Shown here in pieces: positions 1 to 10,610 of a stretch of 20,000 nt of DNA. The notes under the pieces were generated by a model. It ran no database searches. It was given only the letters and a program-made list of their open reading frames with translations, and was not told the origin of the DNA. Position numbers and translations under genes: made by a program. Source of the stretch: Penaeus vannamei (taxonomy: Eukaryota; Arthropoda; Malacostraca; Decapoda; Penaeidae); NCBI RefSeq assembly GCF_042767895.1, contig NC_091558.1, forward strand, positions 13,033,779 through 13,053,778. Reading direction: 5' to 3'. Within the stretch, counting starts at the first letter, position 1; each line of letters begins with the position of its first letter.

Positions 1-110
1 GCGGTGAGAGAGAGGAGGAGGAAGAAGAAGAAGAAGAAGAAAGAGAGCTAGATAGAGAGGGAGGGAGAGAGTGAGAGAAAGAGAAAGAGAGAGAGTAGTA
101 GTAAGCAAAT

Positions 111-164
<54 letters not shown>

Positions 165-294
165 GATATAAAGAAAGAAAGAGAGAGAGAGAGAAAGAAA
201 GGAATAGAGAGAGAGGGGGAGGAGATAAAGAAAGAGAGAGAGAGAGAGAGAGAGCGAGAGAGGGAGGGAGGGAGGGAGAGATGAAGAGATGAAG

Positions 295-326
<32 letters not shown>

Positions 327-440
327 CAGCAGATACAGAAAGAGAGAGAGAGAGAGAGAGAGAGCAGCAGATACAGAAAGAGAGAGAGAGAGAGAGAAAG
401 AAAGAAACAGAGAGAGAGAGAGAGAGAGAGAGGAAGAGCT
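1..440. repeat. Compound (GA)n microsatellite block
   Basis: Almost pure purine on the plus strand. (GA)n runs are interrupted by GAAA, GAAG, GGGA and short breaks such as TAGTAGTAAGCAAAT near 95-110. It begins at the window edge with (GAA)n, so the left limit is unknown. Both strands stay open across it and would encode poly-RE or poly-SL, which is a repeat artefact. Long GA tracts are candidate sites for GAGA-factor-type proteins in arthropods and for triplex DNA; neither is shown here. Confidence 0.95.
308..400. repeat. Direct duplication of a GCAGCAGATACAG spacer inside (GA)n
   Basis: GCAGCAGATACAGAAAGAGA occurs at about 326 and again at about 364, exactly 38 bp apart and embedded in (GA)n. 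The non-repetitive spacer was copied together with its flanking GA, so this is a two-unit minisatellite that arose within the microsatellite. Confidence 0.85.
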
Positions 441-607
441 AATCAGTAACGGGAGCACAAGGCGGGCGGCAGAAGGTATTGTCGCGTGTGGGTTATTTTG
501 ACTTTCTCTGTCACGTTTTTCTTTAACTTTTTTATTTCGCCTTTTTCTCCTTATTGTTGTTTTTTCTTCGTTTCTTCTTCTCGCTTTCTTCCATTATTTC
601 ACTTTCC

Positions 608-650
608 TTTTCCATTTATCTTGTTATTATTATTATAATCATTATTATTA

Positions 651-702
<52 letters not shown>

Positions 703-850
703 TATTATGGTTTTCAATTATTATCATTATCAGTTACTACTACTACTATTACCACTACCACTACTACTACTTTTATCATCAATGGCTTTGTCATTATAAT
801 TACTATTGTTATTGATATTACCATTATTATTATCATCATTATCATTGTTA
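608..850. repeat. (ATT)n / (ACT)n trinucleotide field
   Basis: (TTA)n is almost pure over about 652-697. It is followed by ATC/ATT mixtures, an (ACT)n/(ACC) segment at about 735-770, and more ATT/ATC to about 850. The 441-607 lead-in is T-rich sequence without a recognisable feature. Open frames here give poly-I, poly-L or poly-Y and are not genes. Confidence 0.92.
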
Positions 851-1315
851 CTTTTTATTCTTGTTACTGTTACTCTGTTTCTCTGCGTCTTCTGAAAACA
901 AATTACGAGATCAAATGTTTGCGAAGATCTAGCTGCATAAAGGCTTGAGGTTATCAGTTATCGTGTAATTTCATATATTTCTTTCTCTATCGGTGTCTAC
1001 CTCTTCTTTTTTTCTTTTTTTTTTCTTCTTTTTGTTAAAGTTAATCGGTTTATTCACCTCTTATCTCATATCACAACGAAAGACAGAGCTTTAGATTTTA
1101 AATATAACCGCCCCGGCTCTTTCAAAACAACACGGTGAAGGTACCAAAGAAAACGGTTAAATCTTGTATATAAAAAATACAGAGATGACGCAAATGAAAG
1201 AAAACGGAATATTATCAGATCAACGGACAAAACCAGTTCGGACTCGAGAGTGTAACCGACTATTTTCTACAGAGAAGATATAAAAATACTAGTCTTGTGT
1301 TGACGGACTTTTGGT
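851..1315. other. AT-rich low-repeat spacer, no gene seen
   Basis: Mixed AT-rich sequence with a T-rich stretch at about 1003-1032. I see no open frame of useful length outside repeats, no tRNA-like fold and no mobile-element terminus. Confidence 0.6.
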
Positions 1316-1483
1316 TTACCGCGCTGTTGGTTTTCTGGTTTCCACGAGAGGAAGAGGAGGAAGATGGGCTCGGGAGAGAAGAGGGGATGTGAGGGAGAAA
1401 GGGAGGAGGGAGGAAGGGAAGGAGAGGAGAGAGGGAGGAAGAAGGGAGAAAAAGAGAAAGAGGGGGGGTAAAAGAAGAGATGT
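1316..1483. repeat. Purine-rich GGA/GAA low-complexity tract
   Basis: Plus-strand purine tract of irregular GGGA, GGAGGA and GAGAAA with few interruptions. It leads directly into the 47-bp minisatellite on its right. There is no coding evidence on either strand; the minus-strand open frames are poly-S/L/P. Confidence 0.8.
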
Positions 1484-1484
1484 A

Positions 1485-1830
1485 GGTCGACTAATAATGT
1501 GTGTGTGAGAGAGAGATAGAGAGAAAAGTAAAAGAAGATATATAGAATGATTGATAGTGAGAAAGAGAGAGAAAAGAAGAGGCAAAAGATAAAGATCGAT
1601 TGATAAAGAGAGAGAAGAGAAATGATAAGCAAAAAATAAAAATCGATTGATAGAGAGAGAGAGAAGGTAAAAGAAAAGAGGAAGATCGATTGATACAGAT
1701 AGAGAGGAGGAAGGGAGGAAAAACAAGAAAAATATCAGTTGATAATAAGAGAGAGAAGAGAATGTAAACATAAGATAAAGGTCGATTGATAGTGAGAGAG
1801 AGAAGGTAAAGATCGATTGATAGTGAAAGA
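1485..1830. repeat. Degenerate ~47-bp minisatellite with GATCGATTGATA core
   Basis: A core close to GATCGATTGATA recurs at about 1485 (GTCGACTAATAA), 1546 (AATGATTGATAG), 1594, 1642, 1684, 1734 (ATCAGTTGATAA), 1781 (GTCGATTGATAG) and 1811. Most spacings are 42-50 bp and the last is about 30 bp. Each core is followed by GAGAGAGA and then an A/G-rich part such as AGGTAAAAGAAAAGAGG. These are about eight diverged tandem units, not simple (GA)n. The minus strand reads as repeated Ser-Ile-Asp-Leu or Ile-Asn-Arg blocks, but frames shift between units, so it is not a coding repeat. Confidence 0.8.
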
Positions 1831-1960
1831 GAGATATATATAAGAGGGGAAAGAGAGCAAGAGCAATAAAGAGAGAAGAAAGGGGCAGAGAAATGTGTGT
1901 AACAAGAGGGAGAGAGAGAGAATGAATATGAGTGATTGAAGAAAGAGAAAGCTGACAAGG
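1831..1960. repeat. (GA)n tail of the minisatellite block
   Basis: GAGATATATATAAGAGG is followed by irregular GAGA/GGGA sequence to about 1960. It contains a TATATAAGAGG string that resembles a TATA box. No initiator or open frame supports a promoter here. Confidence 0.7.
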
Positions 1961-3340
1961 AGTTTCTTCCACCATAAGCCTGCCATTATGAGACTTCCCC
2001 TTCCTCTACCTGTCTACCAACATAATTATAGAAAGTGATTTATGTCATCCTTCTTACGGTTGTTTTTGGAGCCAGGCACAACTCTTCTTGGTTTATGTGT
2101 AGACAATCTGGCGTGTAATTAAATCGATATGTGATACAAATCCGATACGATACAAGGCTAAATCCACACGTTTATATAAATGCATATGACCATTTTAATC
2201 CAAGCTTGTTTGCCTTCCCATCATATCCAAATTACAGTATCAACAAAACAGGTGATAAAAGGAAGAAAAAAGCACGGCAGTTTGATATGCGATTCCTTCT
2301 TGCTTATTAGATTCCACGATAACTAGCTTTGTCACCTTGTAACGGTTGACGTCATCGTACATTAGCACCCCAGCTGATGTTGACGGTGATGGTGCCCGTG
2401 ACTCGAGAAATTAACGGACCTTCATTTCCCCGCGTGACGGTGCATAACCCTCGTGTCTTGATTTCTGTGTGAATCTTTTTCTTTTTATTACGGCATTTTC
2501 TTGTTCTTTTTTTGGTTTTCATTCATATTTGTATAGGGTGAGGAATGTATGATACAGGGTATACGCGTTGATTTGGGAATTGCTCGCTTGAATTTTCCCG
2601 CGGATTCTCTGATACGCGATCGTGATTTATGCGATGGAGCGTCGACTTTAAATCCGGGTTACGCACGGGTGAATCTTCCTGAGGGAATTGAAAAGGAGCT
2701 CCCGTTGTATTCAGCAAAATCATTGTTGCATTGCGATCATTTCGCGGGGTTTATTTTTCTTTCTTTTCCTTCGCTTTGTTTTGACGTTCGTGTGTGCAGC
2801 TCGCTTTGACATTTGCTGAAACGAGAGACATTAGCTTAGGCGCAAGTTGACCTCGAGAAGTCCAAAAATAAAAGCAGTGCGACCTTGATATTCACATTTT
2901 CCACGCAGGACACTTTTAACTCGTACTTATCGCACTACAAATGCTATAATTTACGTTGCAATGTCCTTGATTTTTTTGACACGGATCTGTTACTATAACC
3001 CCAAAACCAGACGAAATCCGTTCTGGAATTTCCAAAATGCATATGTAATTGACCGCCCCAAACAATAATTCCCAATATGTGGAATAGTAATGATAGTAGT
3101 CAATTTCACAAGCTCATTCATTCACATAAATTAGAAGTTATTGACACATTTATTTTTTCAGGAATCGCAGAAAACGTGAAATGCTCTTTTCTTCTCTCTT
3201 ATTTTTTTTCTCGGTGTTGCGTAACCCGTAGAATAAAAAAAAGTGCGGCGTGCCAGTGGATTTATGGATCTATGGAAGGCGTCCGATGAAGGAGTGTAGG
3301 TCACTGCTGGATATAGCGACCACACAAATAACAATCACAC
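1961..3340. other. Low-repeat interval, no supported gene
   Basis: Mixed sequence of moderate GC. The longest frames (about 66-86 codons at 2523-2809, both strands) show no recognisable family. A T-rich stretch ends in TTATTTTTTCAG at 3150-3161 and resembles a 3' splice site, but no partner donor or coding frame follows. A full CRE palindrome lies at 2347-2354 (separate entry). Confidence 0.6.
2347..2354. promoter_or_regulatory. CRE-type palindrome TGACGTCA
   Basis: Perfect 8-bp CREB/ATF consensus TGACGTCA. About 17 bp downstream, at 2371-2384, is CAGCTGATGTTGAC, which recurs with one mismatch next to a second TGACGTCA at 6569-6588. The motif is seen; binding and function are inference. Confidence 0.35.
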
Positions 3341-4980
3341 GTGTGTCTTCTGCGCTTCATGTTTAACTGTTCGAATGTCTGGGTACGAAGGCCAGGTGTC
3401 AGCCACACTCCGACTAGCAAGAGGCAGCTTTGGAGGTCTGCCGAAGTCTGCCGTCGTCATCACTGCGCGCGGATGTGGCACAAATACCTTCGTTCGGATA
3501 TGGTTCAGCGCTGGATTTTGTTGTTTGGTTTTGTTGGTTACGGAATTGGTTTGTGTTTCTTATTTACGCCGTACATGTTTTTTGTTGTTGTTGTTTTCTG
3601 ACATTCATTTGTCTGTATTTGTTTCGAAATGTTGACATTTCTCGTAAATCAAAGCTTTCTTTTGATTTAATTTGCAATATATTAGATATAAAACTGCTTA
3701 TCAGTGACTACCAACCTCGGCCCAAAGAAGGGTATGGTACGTTTCAGACCTTGCTCCCCCCCTTCTGTTCCATCCTAGCCCTCGTTATGACTAAATAATT
3801 GTTCACGAGATCTGGAGTGCAAGTTGATCGCGCTCTAACAATGGGCTCACCGGCGGCGAGGAGCCAGCGCCCGGGTCACCAGCGCCGTCGCCGTAGAAAG
3901 TCGTCGCCGAAATTAAGGCCAAACGTGTCTTCCCAAGGGCGTGAGTGACCCCCTTCGTACCCAAGGTCATGGTCAGGTGGCTTTGCCTGCGCGAGTGTCT
4001 TCACCCTGCTGGGACGGAATCAGGTTCTGGGGGTGACCTTTCGTTTTCATAGGTCAGACGTGCTTTCGTGACCTCTCTCTCCTCTTCGGCATGAACAGAA
4101 GAAGACTCGGGAAAGAAGGGCAGAATGTGGAGAAGAATAGAGATGAGAGGCAAGTCCCAAGGAAACCTTTGACCGACATTCAATGACCCGACGCAACGAA
4201 ATCCAACGTAGGATTAGTGAAACTTCATTTGATGCAATGGAAAGTCAAATCCACAGCTGTTTACTCTCCGTCTTTAAAAGTCCATCATCCTTGAAGTAAC
4301 GATTTTAAGCACGGCTATGAATACTAATATAACACAGTTTAGGTTGCCACGCAGGCTTCCTCCTTCAATCAACATAAAAGCCATTCGCATAAAACTCTTG
4401 TGGTTTTACAATTCTTTTGTTTCACCAAGAAGTCCCTATGTTTTTATTATCATTGTCATTTATATCGGTATCCACATTCCAAGTGTTACGCCACCTTTAC
4501 GACGCGCGAATGTGTGGTGAATGGGCCGTTCAGTTTACGTCTGATTCTCCGGTCCGCGGGTAAGGGAATGAGATAAGAAACCGTAGGCGCGTTCCTTTCC
4601 ACGCCCGTCTCCCCGCATGGGCGAGACGAGACAAAGGCTTGACAGGTCTTGGTCTCATGACAGGACTCTGCGGTGGCATGCGAAGTCGCAAAGGCGTCGC
4701 TCATTGGCATTTTAACGGAGACTGACGCCGCGGCGAGTGTGCTGAATCAGCGATGTTGCATATGCTGCATCCCGGTTGTTTTGGGTTGTATTGTTTTTTT
4801 GTTTTTATTTTTCTCAGGAGCAGATCGAGGAAAGCTGATGTTGCATTTTTTATGTTCATAATATTCCTGGATATTTGCACTCTTAATATATTGTAAATAT
4901 CCTCACTTGATTTGATCAGCTAGATTGATCGATCTCACCGCAATAACATTCTCACAGAAAGCTGCTCAAATATTTTCATC
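3341..4980. other. Low-repeat interval, no supported gene
   Basis: Mixed sequence with overlapping frames of 60-122 codons at 3341-3798 and 4001-4861. None resembles a known domain and several depend on non-ATG starts. A pyrimidine stretch ending in TTTTTCTCAG at 4816-4817 looks like a 3' splice site, but the following sequence has no long frame. GC-rich parts at 3840-3930 and 4540-4700 contain scattered CpG. Confidence 0.55.
4606..4628. other. Small GC-rich hairpin
   Basis: CGTCTCCCC (4606-4614), loop GCAT, then GGG-C-GAGACG (4619-4628): nine base pairs with one bulged C. It is too short and isolated to call an RNA gene or a terminator. Confidence 0.4.
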
Positions 4981-5700
4981 CGTAAGAATTTTTTTCTTCT
5001 CGAGAATAGCCGCCATGGACAATAGAAGGTTCCATCGAAATCTTGACCGTCGTTGGGTCACGCGTCGGCCAAGCTAATCGTGGAAACAAGCCCTCCGTCT
5101 CGTGGTCCAGCCGAGTTACCCATATTTCGCGCCGAGCAGCCCCGAAAAGGCCCGTTACTCCAAAGCCCAACCCATTTCTCGCGCCGGAAAGTTCTGCAAT
5201 CCGCCAAATTACTGCGTCTTCCCTCAATGAGCGTCAATTTCACGCCGGGAGAGTCACAGCGGCGGGTGCTGCGTGACGACCAAGTGAGTTCGAACATCCC
5301 CCTTCGTTTTCTGAAAGGCAATACGGGCAGACGGTGGCGAGGTTTGTATGATTCAGTGGAAGTCGCAAATCACTGGAATGATCATCTTTTGCAACCGAGA
5401 CCTTCATACGAAATCACGAGGCTTCCTTTAAGCGTGTTTCGTTTCATGCGACTCTCTTTTGTATTAGACGTTTGTATCGAAACCTAAAGACTTGCCTTAA
5501 GCAGTCCAGATCGCCGTCGTGGTCGATGGGCTGCGGCGCCTGTGACAGTAGCTGGGTCTAGGATTTCACCCGGCGCTGCTGATTGGATTTTGGCTCTCGC
5601 GTTACCTCTGGTTGACTCGGGGACTTCATCTCTTCTCTCTAAGGACTTCCCTGATGTGTTTGTATATATTTTATGCGTGAGTAAGTTTGACCGCACGTGG
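4981..5700. other. CpG-containing low-repeat block with short ORFs
   Basis: AGCCGCCATGG at about 5008-5018 is a vertebrate-like Kozak context, but its frame stops after 20 codons. A longer frame at 5053-5487 (144 codons) starts only at TTG and resembles nothing I recognise; a minus frame overlaps it. CCAAGTGAGTT at 5280-5290 resembles a 5' splice site. The mid-GC content and scattered CpG could mark an exon or regulatory element, but the sequence alone does not support a gene. Confidence 0.4.
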
Positions 5701-5713
5701 AATAGTAATGAGA

Positions 5714-5762
5714 CTTTTTTTTCCTGTTTTTTCTTCTTTCTTTTTTTTTGTAGGTGAGGCCA
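5714..5762 (+). other. Juxtaposed 3'/5' splice-site motif (possible ratchet point)
   Basis: A long T/C tract (5714-5749) ends in TTTGTAG at 5753 and is followed at once by GTGAGG. An acceptor and a donor therefore share one junction, the form of the recursive (zero-length-exon) splice sites known from long insect introns. The U1 match is partial because the last base is G rather than T. Transcription of this strand is not established. Confidence 0.25.
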
Positions 5763-6140
5763 CATGACCCGTCCACCTCACCCGCTCCTTAACCGCAACT
5801 CAGGGACTCGCCGCGATGACTCCTTCAGTCTCCCTTCCCAACTCTGGCTCGCCGACGAAGGATGTTTTACAATTGAATTTAGACAACTCGCGAACTCTTT
5901 AATTTCTTTTTATTTGTGAAACTAGATCGGTCAAAGAGTGTAAAGTGTCAAGGACAGAGTGTATTTGACTTGGGTCTTTCGAGGGAAAGTTTCCGACCTT
6001 CCCGCGAAACACAATTCCTGGCCTGGCAACACAAACCTTTCCTTCTCCTCGGCCTGTTACCTGAGAGGTGTCGGGAGAGGTCCTTGGCCTCGTGTTTCCC
6101 ATCCCTTTTCGTGCACGTAAATTCAATATATGTATAACAC
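5763..6140. other. Low-repeat interval, no gene seen
   Basis: Mixed sequence with no open frame beyond about 100 codons and no recognisable motif. The minus-strand frames here depend on the CA repeat to the right. Confidence 0.6.
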
Positions 6141-6149
6141 CCACACGCG

Positions 6150-6412
6150 CACGCTGAAACACACACATGTGCACACGCTCATACTCAAACACGCAAAACA
6201 CACACACACTCGCTCACTCACTTACTTATTTACTTACTCAATCAGTCAATCACTCACTCACTCATTCACGCATTCACTCATTCACTCAATCAATCACTAG
6301 CTCACTCACACATACTCACTCACGCACTCACACTCACTTAATCACACACACACATTCATACTCACACACACACATATATTGTATGTGTGTGCATATACAC
6401 ACACATGTATTT
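6150..6412. repeat. Degenerate (ACTC)n / (CA)n / (CACT)n repeat
   Basis: The tract opens with CA-rich sequence (6150-6208). A long irregular tetranucleotide field of CACT, CATT, CAAT and TTACT variants follows (6209-6340), and it ends in (CA)n. At 6360-6408 a CA run is followed by TATATTGTATGTGTGTGCATATA and another CA run, giving a local CA/TG inverted arrangement. The plus frame would be poly-THS, a repeat artefact. Confidence 0.88.
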
Positions 6413-6766
6413 ATATCTAGGCCATATTACCATATAGTAACTTTAAAGGTAAAAATGTAAAGGTGTTCAGCGTAGAAAGTAATGAAAGGCGATTTAATCT
6501 GTCATTCGCCCAAAAATTGAACCGAAAGTAATACGCAGAATTCATCAAGCGTAAAAACCCGTAATTGTTGACGTCAGCTGATATTGACACAGATTTTTCT
6601 TTATGGCAGACAGTAGCACCTGTTCGTATCCCCTCACATGTCCCTCGCTCCAGCTCCCCTTGCGTATCCGAACAGATAGCTGCACCTGAGATCATGTCAC
6701 CTGGAAAACGCCATTTGGCCCACAAGTACAAAACGGTGATAGGTGACGAGGCGCGAGGTAGGTCTC
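6413..6766. other. Low-repeat spacer with one CRE palindrome
   Basis: Mixed sequence with no recognisable coding content; both overlapping frames run into the (TC)n tract. A perfect TGACGTCA lies at 6569-6576 and merges into CAGCTGATATTGAC (6575-6588). Confidence 0.55.
6569..6588. promoter_or_regulatory. CRE palindrome overlapping a CAGCTG E-box
   Basis: TGACGTCA at 6569-6576 shares its last CA with CAGCTG at 6575-6580, followed by ATATTGAC. The same pairing, with a spacer, occurs at 2347-2384. CREB/ATF and bHLH motifs of this kind are well known; use in vivo is not shown. Confidence 0.3.
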
Positions 6767-7800
<1,034 letters not shown>

Positions 7801-7823
7801 CAAAGAGACTGACCCCTTTCTCA

Positions 7824-7835
7824 GGGGGGGGGGGG
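7824..7835. repeat. (G)12 homopolymer
   Basis: Twelve consecutive G followed by CGTAGGGGGAG. This is a short mononucleotide tract, prone to slippage and to sequencing-length error. Confidence 0.9.
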
Positions 7836-7839
7836 CGTA

Positions 7840-8110
7840 GGGGGAGCTCACGGGAACTTCTCTCGCGCCCGTCATGCTCCGCGCCAGCACGCAGCGCCAG
7901 CCCTGCTCACCTGGACGTGTTTACATACCTTTATAGAATCTGCCAATTTTAGCCAGCAACGTCTTACTCACCATGCCAAGGGGCAGGTGAGTCTGGTGTT
8001 GACATACCCCCGCCCCCCTTTTCGCTCTCCGCCCCGCTTACTTCGACGGCTACACCAGGTAACCGTGGAAACCGGTCGAGCCTTTGCAGGTCCGCCCTCG
8101 CCCTCCCACC
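7840..8110 (+). promoter_or_regulatory. GC-box-rich, first-exon-like stretch (weak)
   Basis: CTCACCATGCC at 7968-7977 puts an ATG in good context. Fourteen bases later the frame meets CAG|GTGAGT (7984-7992), a near-ideal 5' splice site. Around it are CpG-rich sequence (7860-7900) and GC boxes of the CCCCGCCCC type (8007-8018, 8030-8036). The layout resembles a short 5' exon encoding only Met-Pro-Arg-Gly. No downstream exon is recognised, so this remains a hypothesis. Confidence 0.2.
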
Positions 8111-8326
8111 ACCCCTCGGTAGGCTCTTTTCCCTTACACCATTTACGTATTGGTGTCCGCTGCAACGTGCGCGTCTGACCCGCTCACCTGCGCATTCCGC
8201 TGCAACTCGTCTTACTTACCTCGGCTTATTCAGGCAGCTGTCCTACTTGCTCTACCCATTCTCGTCCGCCTGCCCCGGCACGCGTACCTGCCTCACCTGC
8301 ACCACCTCTTTCACCTATTCCACCTG
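7908..8326. promoter_or_regulatory. CACCTG/CAGGTG E-box cluster
   Basis: CACCTG or its reverse is at 7908, 7984, 8185, 8294 and 8321, with TACCTG at 8285. That is five copies in about 420 bp, where about 0.2 would be expected by chance. CAGGTG is the Snail/ZEB-class E-box. Because the stretch is C-rich, composition may explain part of the excess. On the minus strand the same motifs resemble splice donors. Confidence 0.3.
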
Positions 8327-8547
8327 TCCTTCGTCCGCCATCCGCCCCTAACTTGTCCTACCCCCAAAAAAACGTGCCTATCCCAACAGCAAGAATCCCT
8401 CCCACTCGTGCTAGCTTGTTCACGTGAGATAAGATCTATCCTTCAACGTGGAAATGCGTCTGCTACATCAGCACGGACTACTCGTGTCAAGGAATCAGTA
8501 CATTAGTAAACCAAGTCAAAATGCATGTTCGAGAAGAAGGGCCTCAG
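8111..8547. other. C-rich low-repeat DNA, no gene
   Basis: Pyrimidine-biased but not simple repeat. The 118-codon frame at 8150-8506 starts only at GTG, has no recognised domain, and contains repeats of His-Leu from CACCT-type composition. I do not support it as a gene. Confidence 0.5.
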
Positions 8548-8579
8548 TATTTTTTTTTTCTCTCTCTCTCTCTCTCTCC
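8548..8579. repeat. T-run plus short (TC)n
   Basis: Nine or ten T followed by about ten TC units, flanked by mixed sequence. Confidence 0.85.
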
Positions 8580-8701
8580 GATCTTTCCCTCACAACGAGA
8601 AATCTTTAACTGTCGAACATATTTTCTTGATTACTTATCCGCCGCTCGTCTTGTACTCGGGAGTGGCTGTCTCGAGGCAAAGGCAGGAGGAGTGTTGTGC
8701 C

Positions 8702-8950
<249 letters not shown>

Positions 8951-9196
8951 CCTCGTCTCTCTTTATTTGGGGACGAGCTACTGTAACGTCTTTTTGTTTT
9001 CGTTTTCTGTCTCTTGTCTTCCTGGAGCGGAACGGGATTAGCATTCATTCTCGTTGTTTTTTGGGTCCTCTTTGCTTGCATCTTTCTGCATTTTCCTTAT
9101 GCTTCTGCTTATTTTTCTTCTTTTGTTATCTCTTTTCTCCATTTTTCTTCTCTTTCCTCCCCCTTCTTTGCTCGTTTTCCTCTCGTTCAATCCATG

Positions 9197-9440
9197 ACGT
9201 CGTCCTCCTCCTCCTCGTTCTCCTTCATTGTATTTTTCCTCTTACTCCTCTTCTTCCTTCTCCTCCTACTACTCGTCCTCTTCCTTTTCTTCCTCGTCGT
9301 CCTCTTCCTCCTCATCCTCCACTTCTTTTTCCTTCTTCTTCCTTCTCTTCCTCCTCTTCATCTTCCTTCTCCTCCTCCTCGTCCTGTTCCTTTTCCTTTT
9401 CCTTCTCCTTCGCCTCCTCTTCTTCACTCATCCTTTAGCT
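9197..9440. repeat. Pyrimidine (TCC/TTC/TTCC)n tract
   Basis: About 240 bp of nearly uninterrupted C/T on the plus strand, irregular mixtures of TCC, TTC and TTTTCC with no fixed long period. It is capable of triplex (H-DNA) structure in principle. The T-rich 8951-9196 stretch on its left holds no recognisable gene. Confidence 0.9.
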
Positions 9441-9485
9441 CTCTCCGTCCCCCTGTTTCCCAAGTGAGGAAGTACACCCTGGTAG

Positions 9486-9620
9486 TCCTCACCGTTAACG
9501 TGACGGTCGCGCGCGCACCCCGCCCGGCCGCCGCCCAACGCCACGGTCGCGGGCGGAACGTGGGCGCGCCCTGCTACCCCTGCCCTTGCCGCGCCGCCTC
9601 GGGACGCCCACTGCGCATGT
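9486..9620. promoter_or_regulatory. Compact CpG-dense island
   Basis: About 20 or more CpG in roughly 130 bp, with CCCCGCCC and GGGCGG GC boxes and a TGCGCATGTC string close to the NRF1 consensus (9611-9620). ACGGTCGCG occurs twice, exactly 40 bp apart (9503 and 9543). It contrasts sharply with the pyrimidine tract on the left and the AT/TG array on the right. CpG density and GC boxes suggest a promoter or unmethylated island, but no exon is recognised on either side. Confidence 0.4.
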
Positions 9621-9809
9621 CGTAATTGGTTCTGTCCAAATATAATTGTGCGTGTGTGTGTGCGCATTTTTATATGTGTTTGAGTGTGTTTGCATGGGTG
9701 TGTGTGTGTTGGCATTTATGTGCTGTATATATGTGTTTACGCGTGTGCGTTCATATATCTGTCTATGTGTGTGTACATACATGCACACGCGCACACACAC
9801 ATACACACA

Positions 9810-9879
<70 letters not shown>

Positions 9880-9885
<6 letters not shown>

Positions 9886-9938
9886 CATACATACATACAT
9901 ACATACATACATACATACATACATACATACATACATAC
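9880..9938. repeat. (CATA)n tetranucleotide, about 14-15 units
   Basis: Pure ACAT tetranucleotide between two (TA)n arrays; a likely interruption-derived expansion inside TA. Confidence 0.95.
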
Positions 9939-9956
9939 ACACACGCATGCACACAC

Positions 9957-10028
<72 letters not shown>

Positions 10029-10043
10029 GTATATACACACATG

Positions 10044-10250
<207 letters not shown>

Positions 10251-10305
10251 GTATATATATATATATACATATACATACACGTGTATGTATGTATATGTGT
10301 GTATG

Positions 10306-10407
<102 letters not shown>

Positions 10408-10436
10408 GTATATGCAGTATATGTATGTATGTATGT

Positions 10437-10480
<44 letters not shown>

Positions 10481-10610
10481 TATATATATGTATATATATA
10501 TGTATATATATGCATACGTATATATAGATATACTGTATGTATATATATATATACAATATATCTATTTATCCGTTTATGTTTATGTATATGTGTGTGCGTG
10601 TATACACGTG

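Noticed and set aside
1835..1847. TATATATAAGAGG as a TATA box
   Set aside because: Lies in the GA/TA repeat context, with no initiator, no CpG or GC signal and no open frame downstream. TTTATATAAATGC near 2173 was rejected for the same reasons.
5015..5077. ATG in ideal Kozak context (GCCGCCATGG)
   Set aside because: The frame stops after 20 codons, and no donor site of good quality lies within it.
5287..5295. GTTCGAAC, resembling a tRNA T-loop (B box)
   Set aside because: No A box at the right distance and no cloverleaf can be drawn on either strand.
5053..5487. 144-codon plus frame
   Set aside because: Starts only at TTG and an opposite-strand frame overlaps it. No recognised protein.
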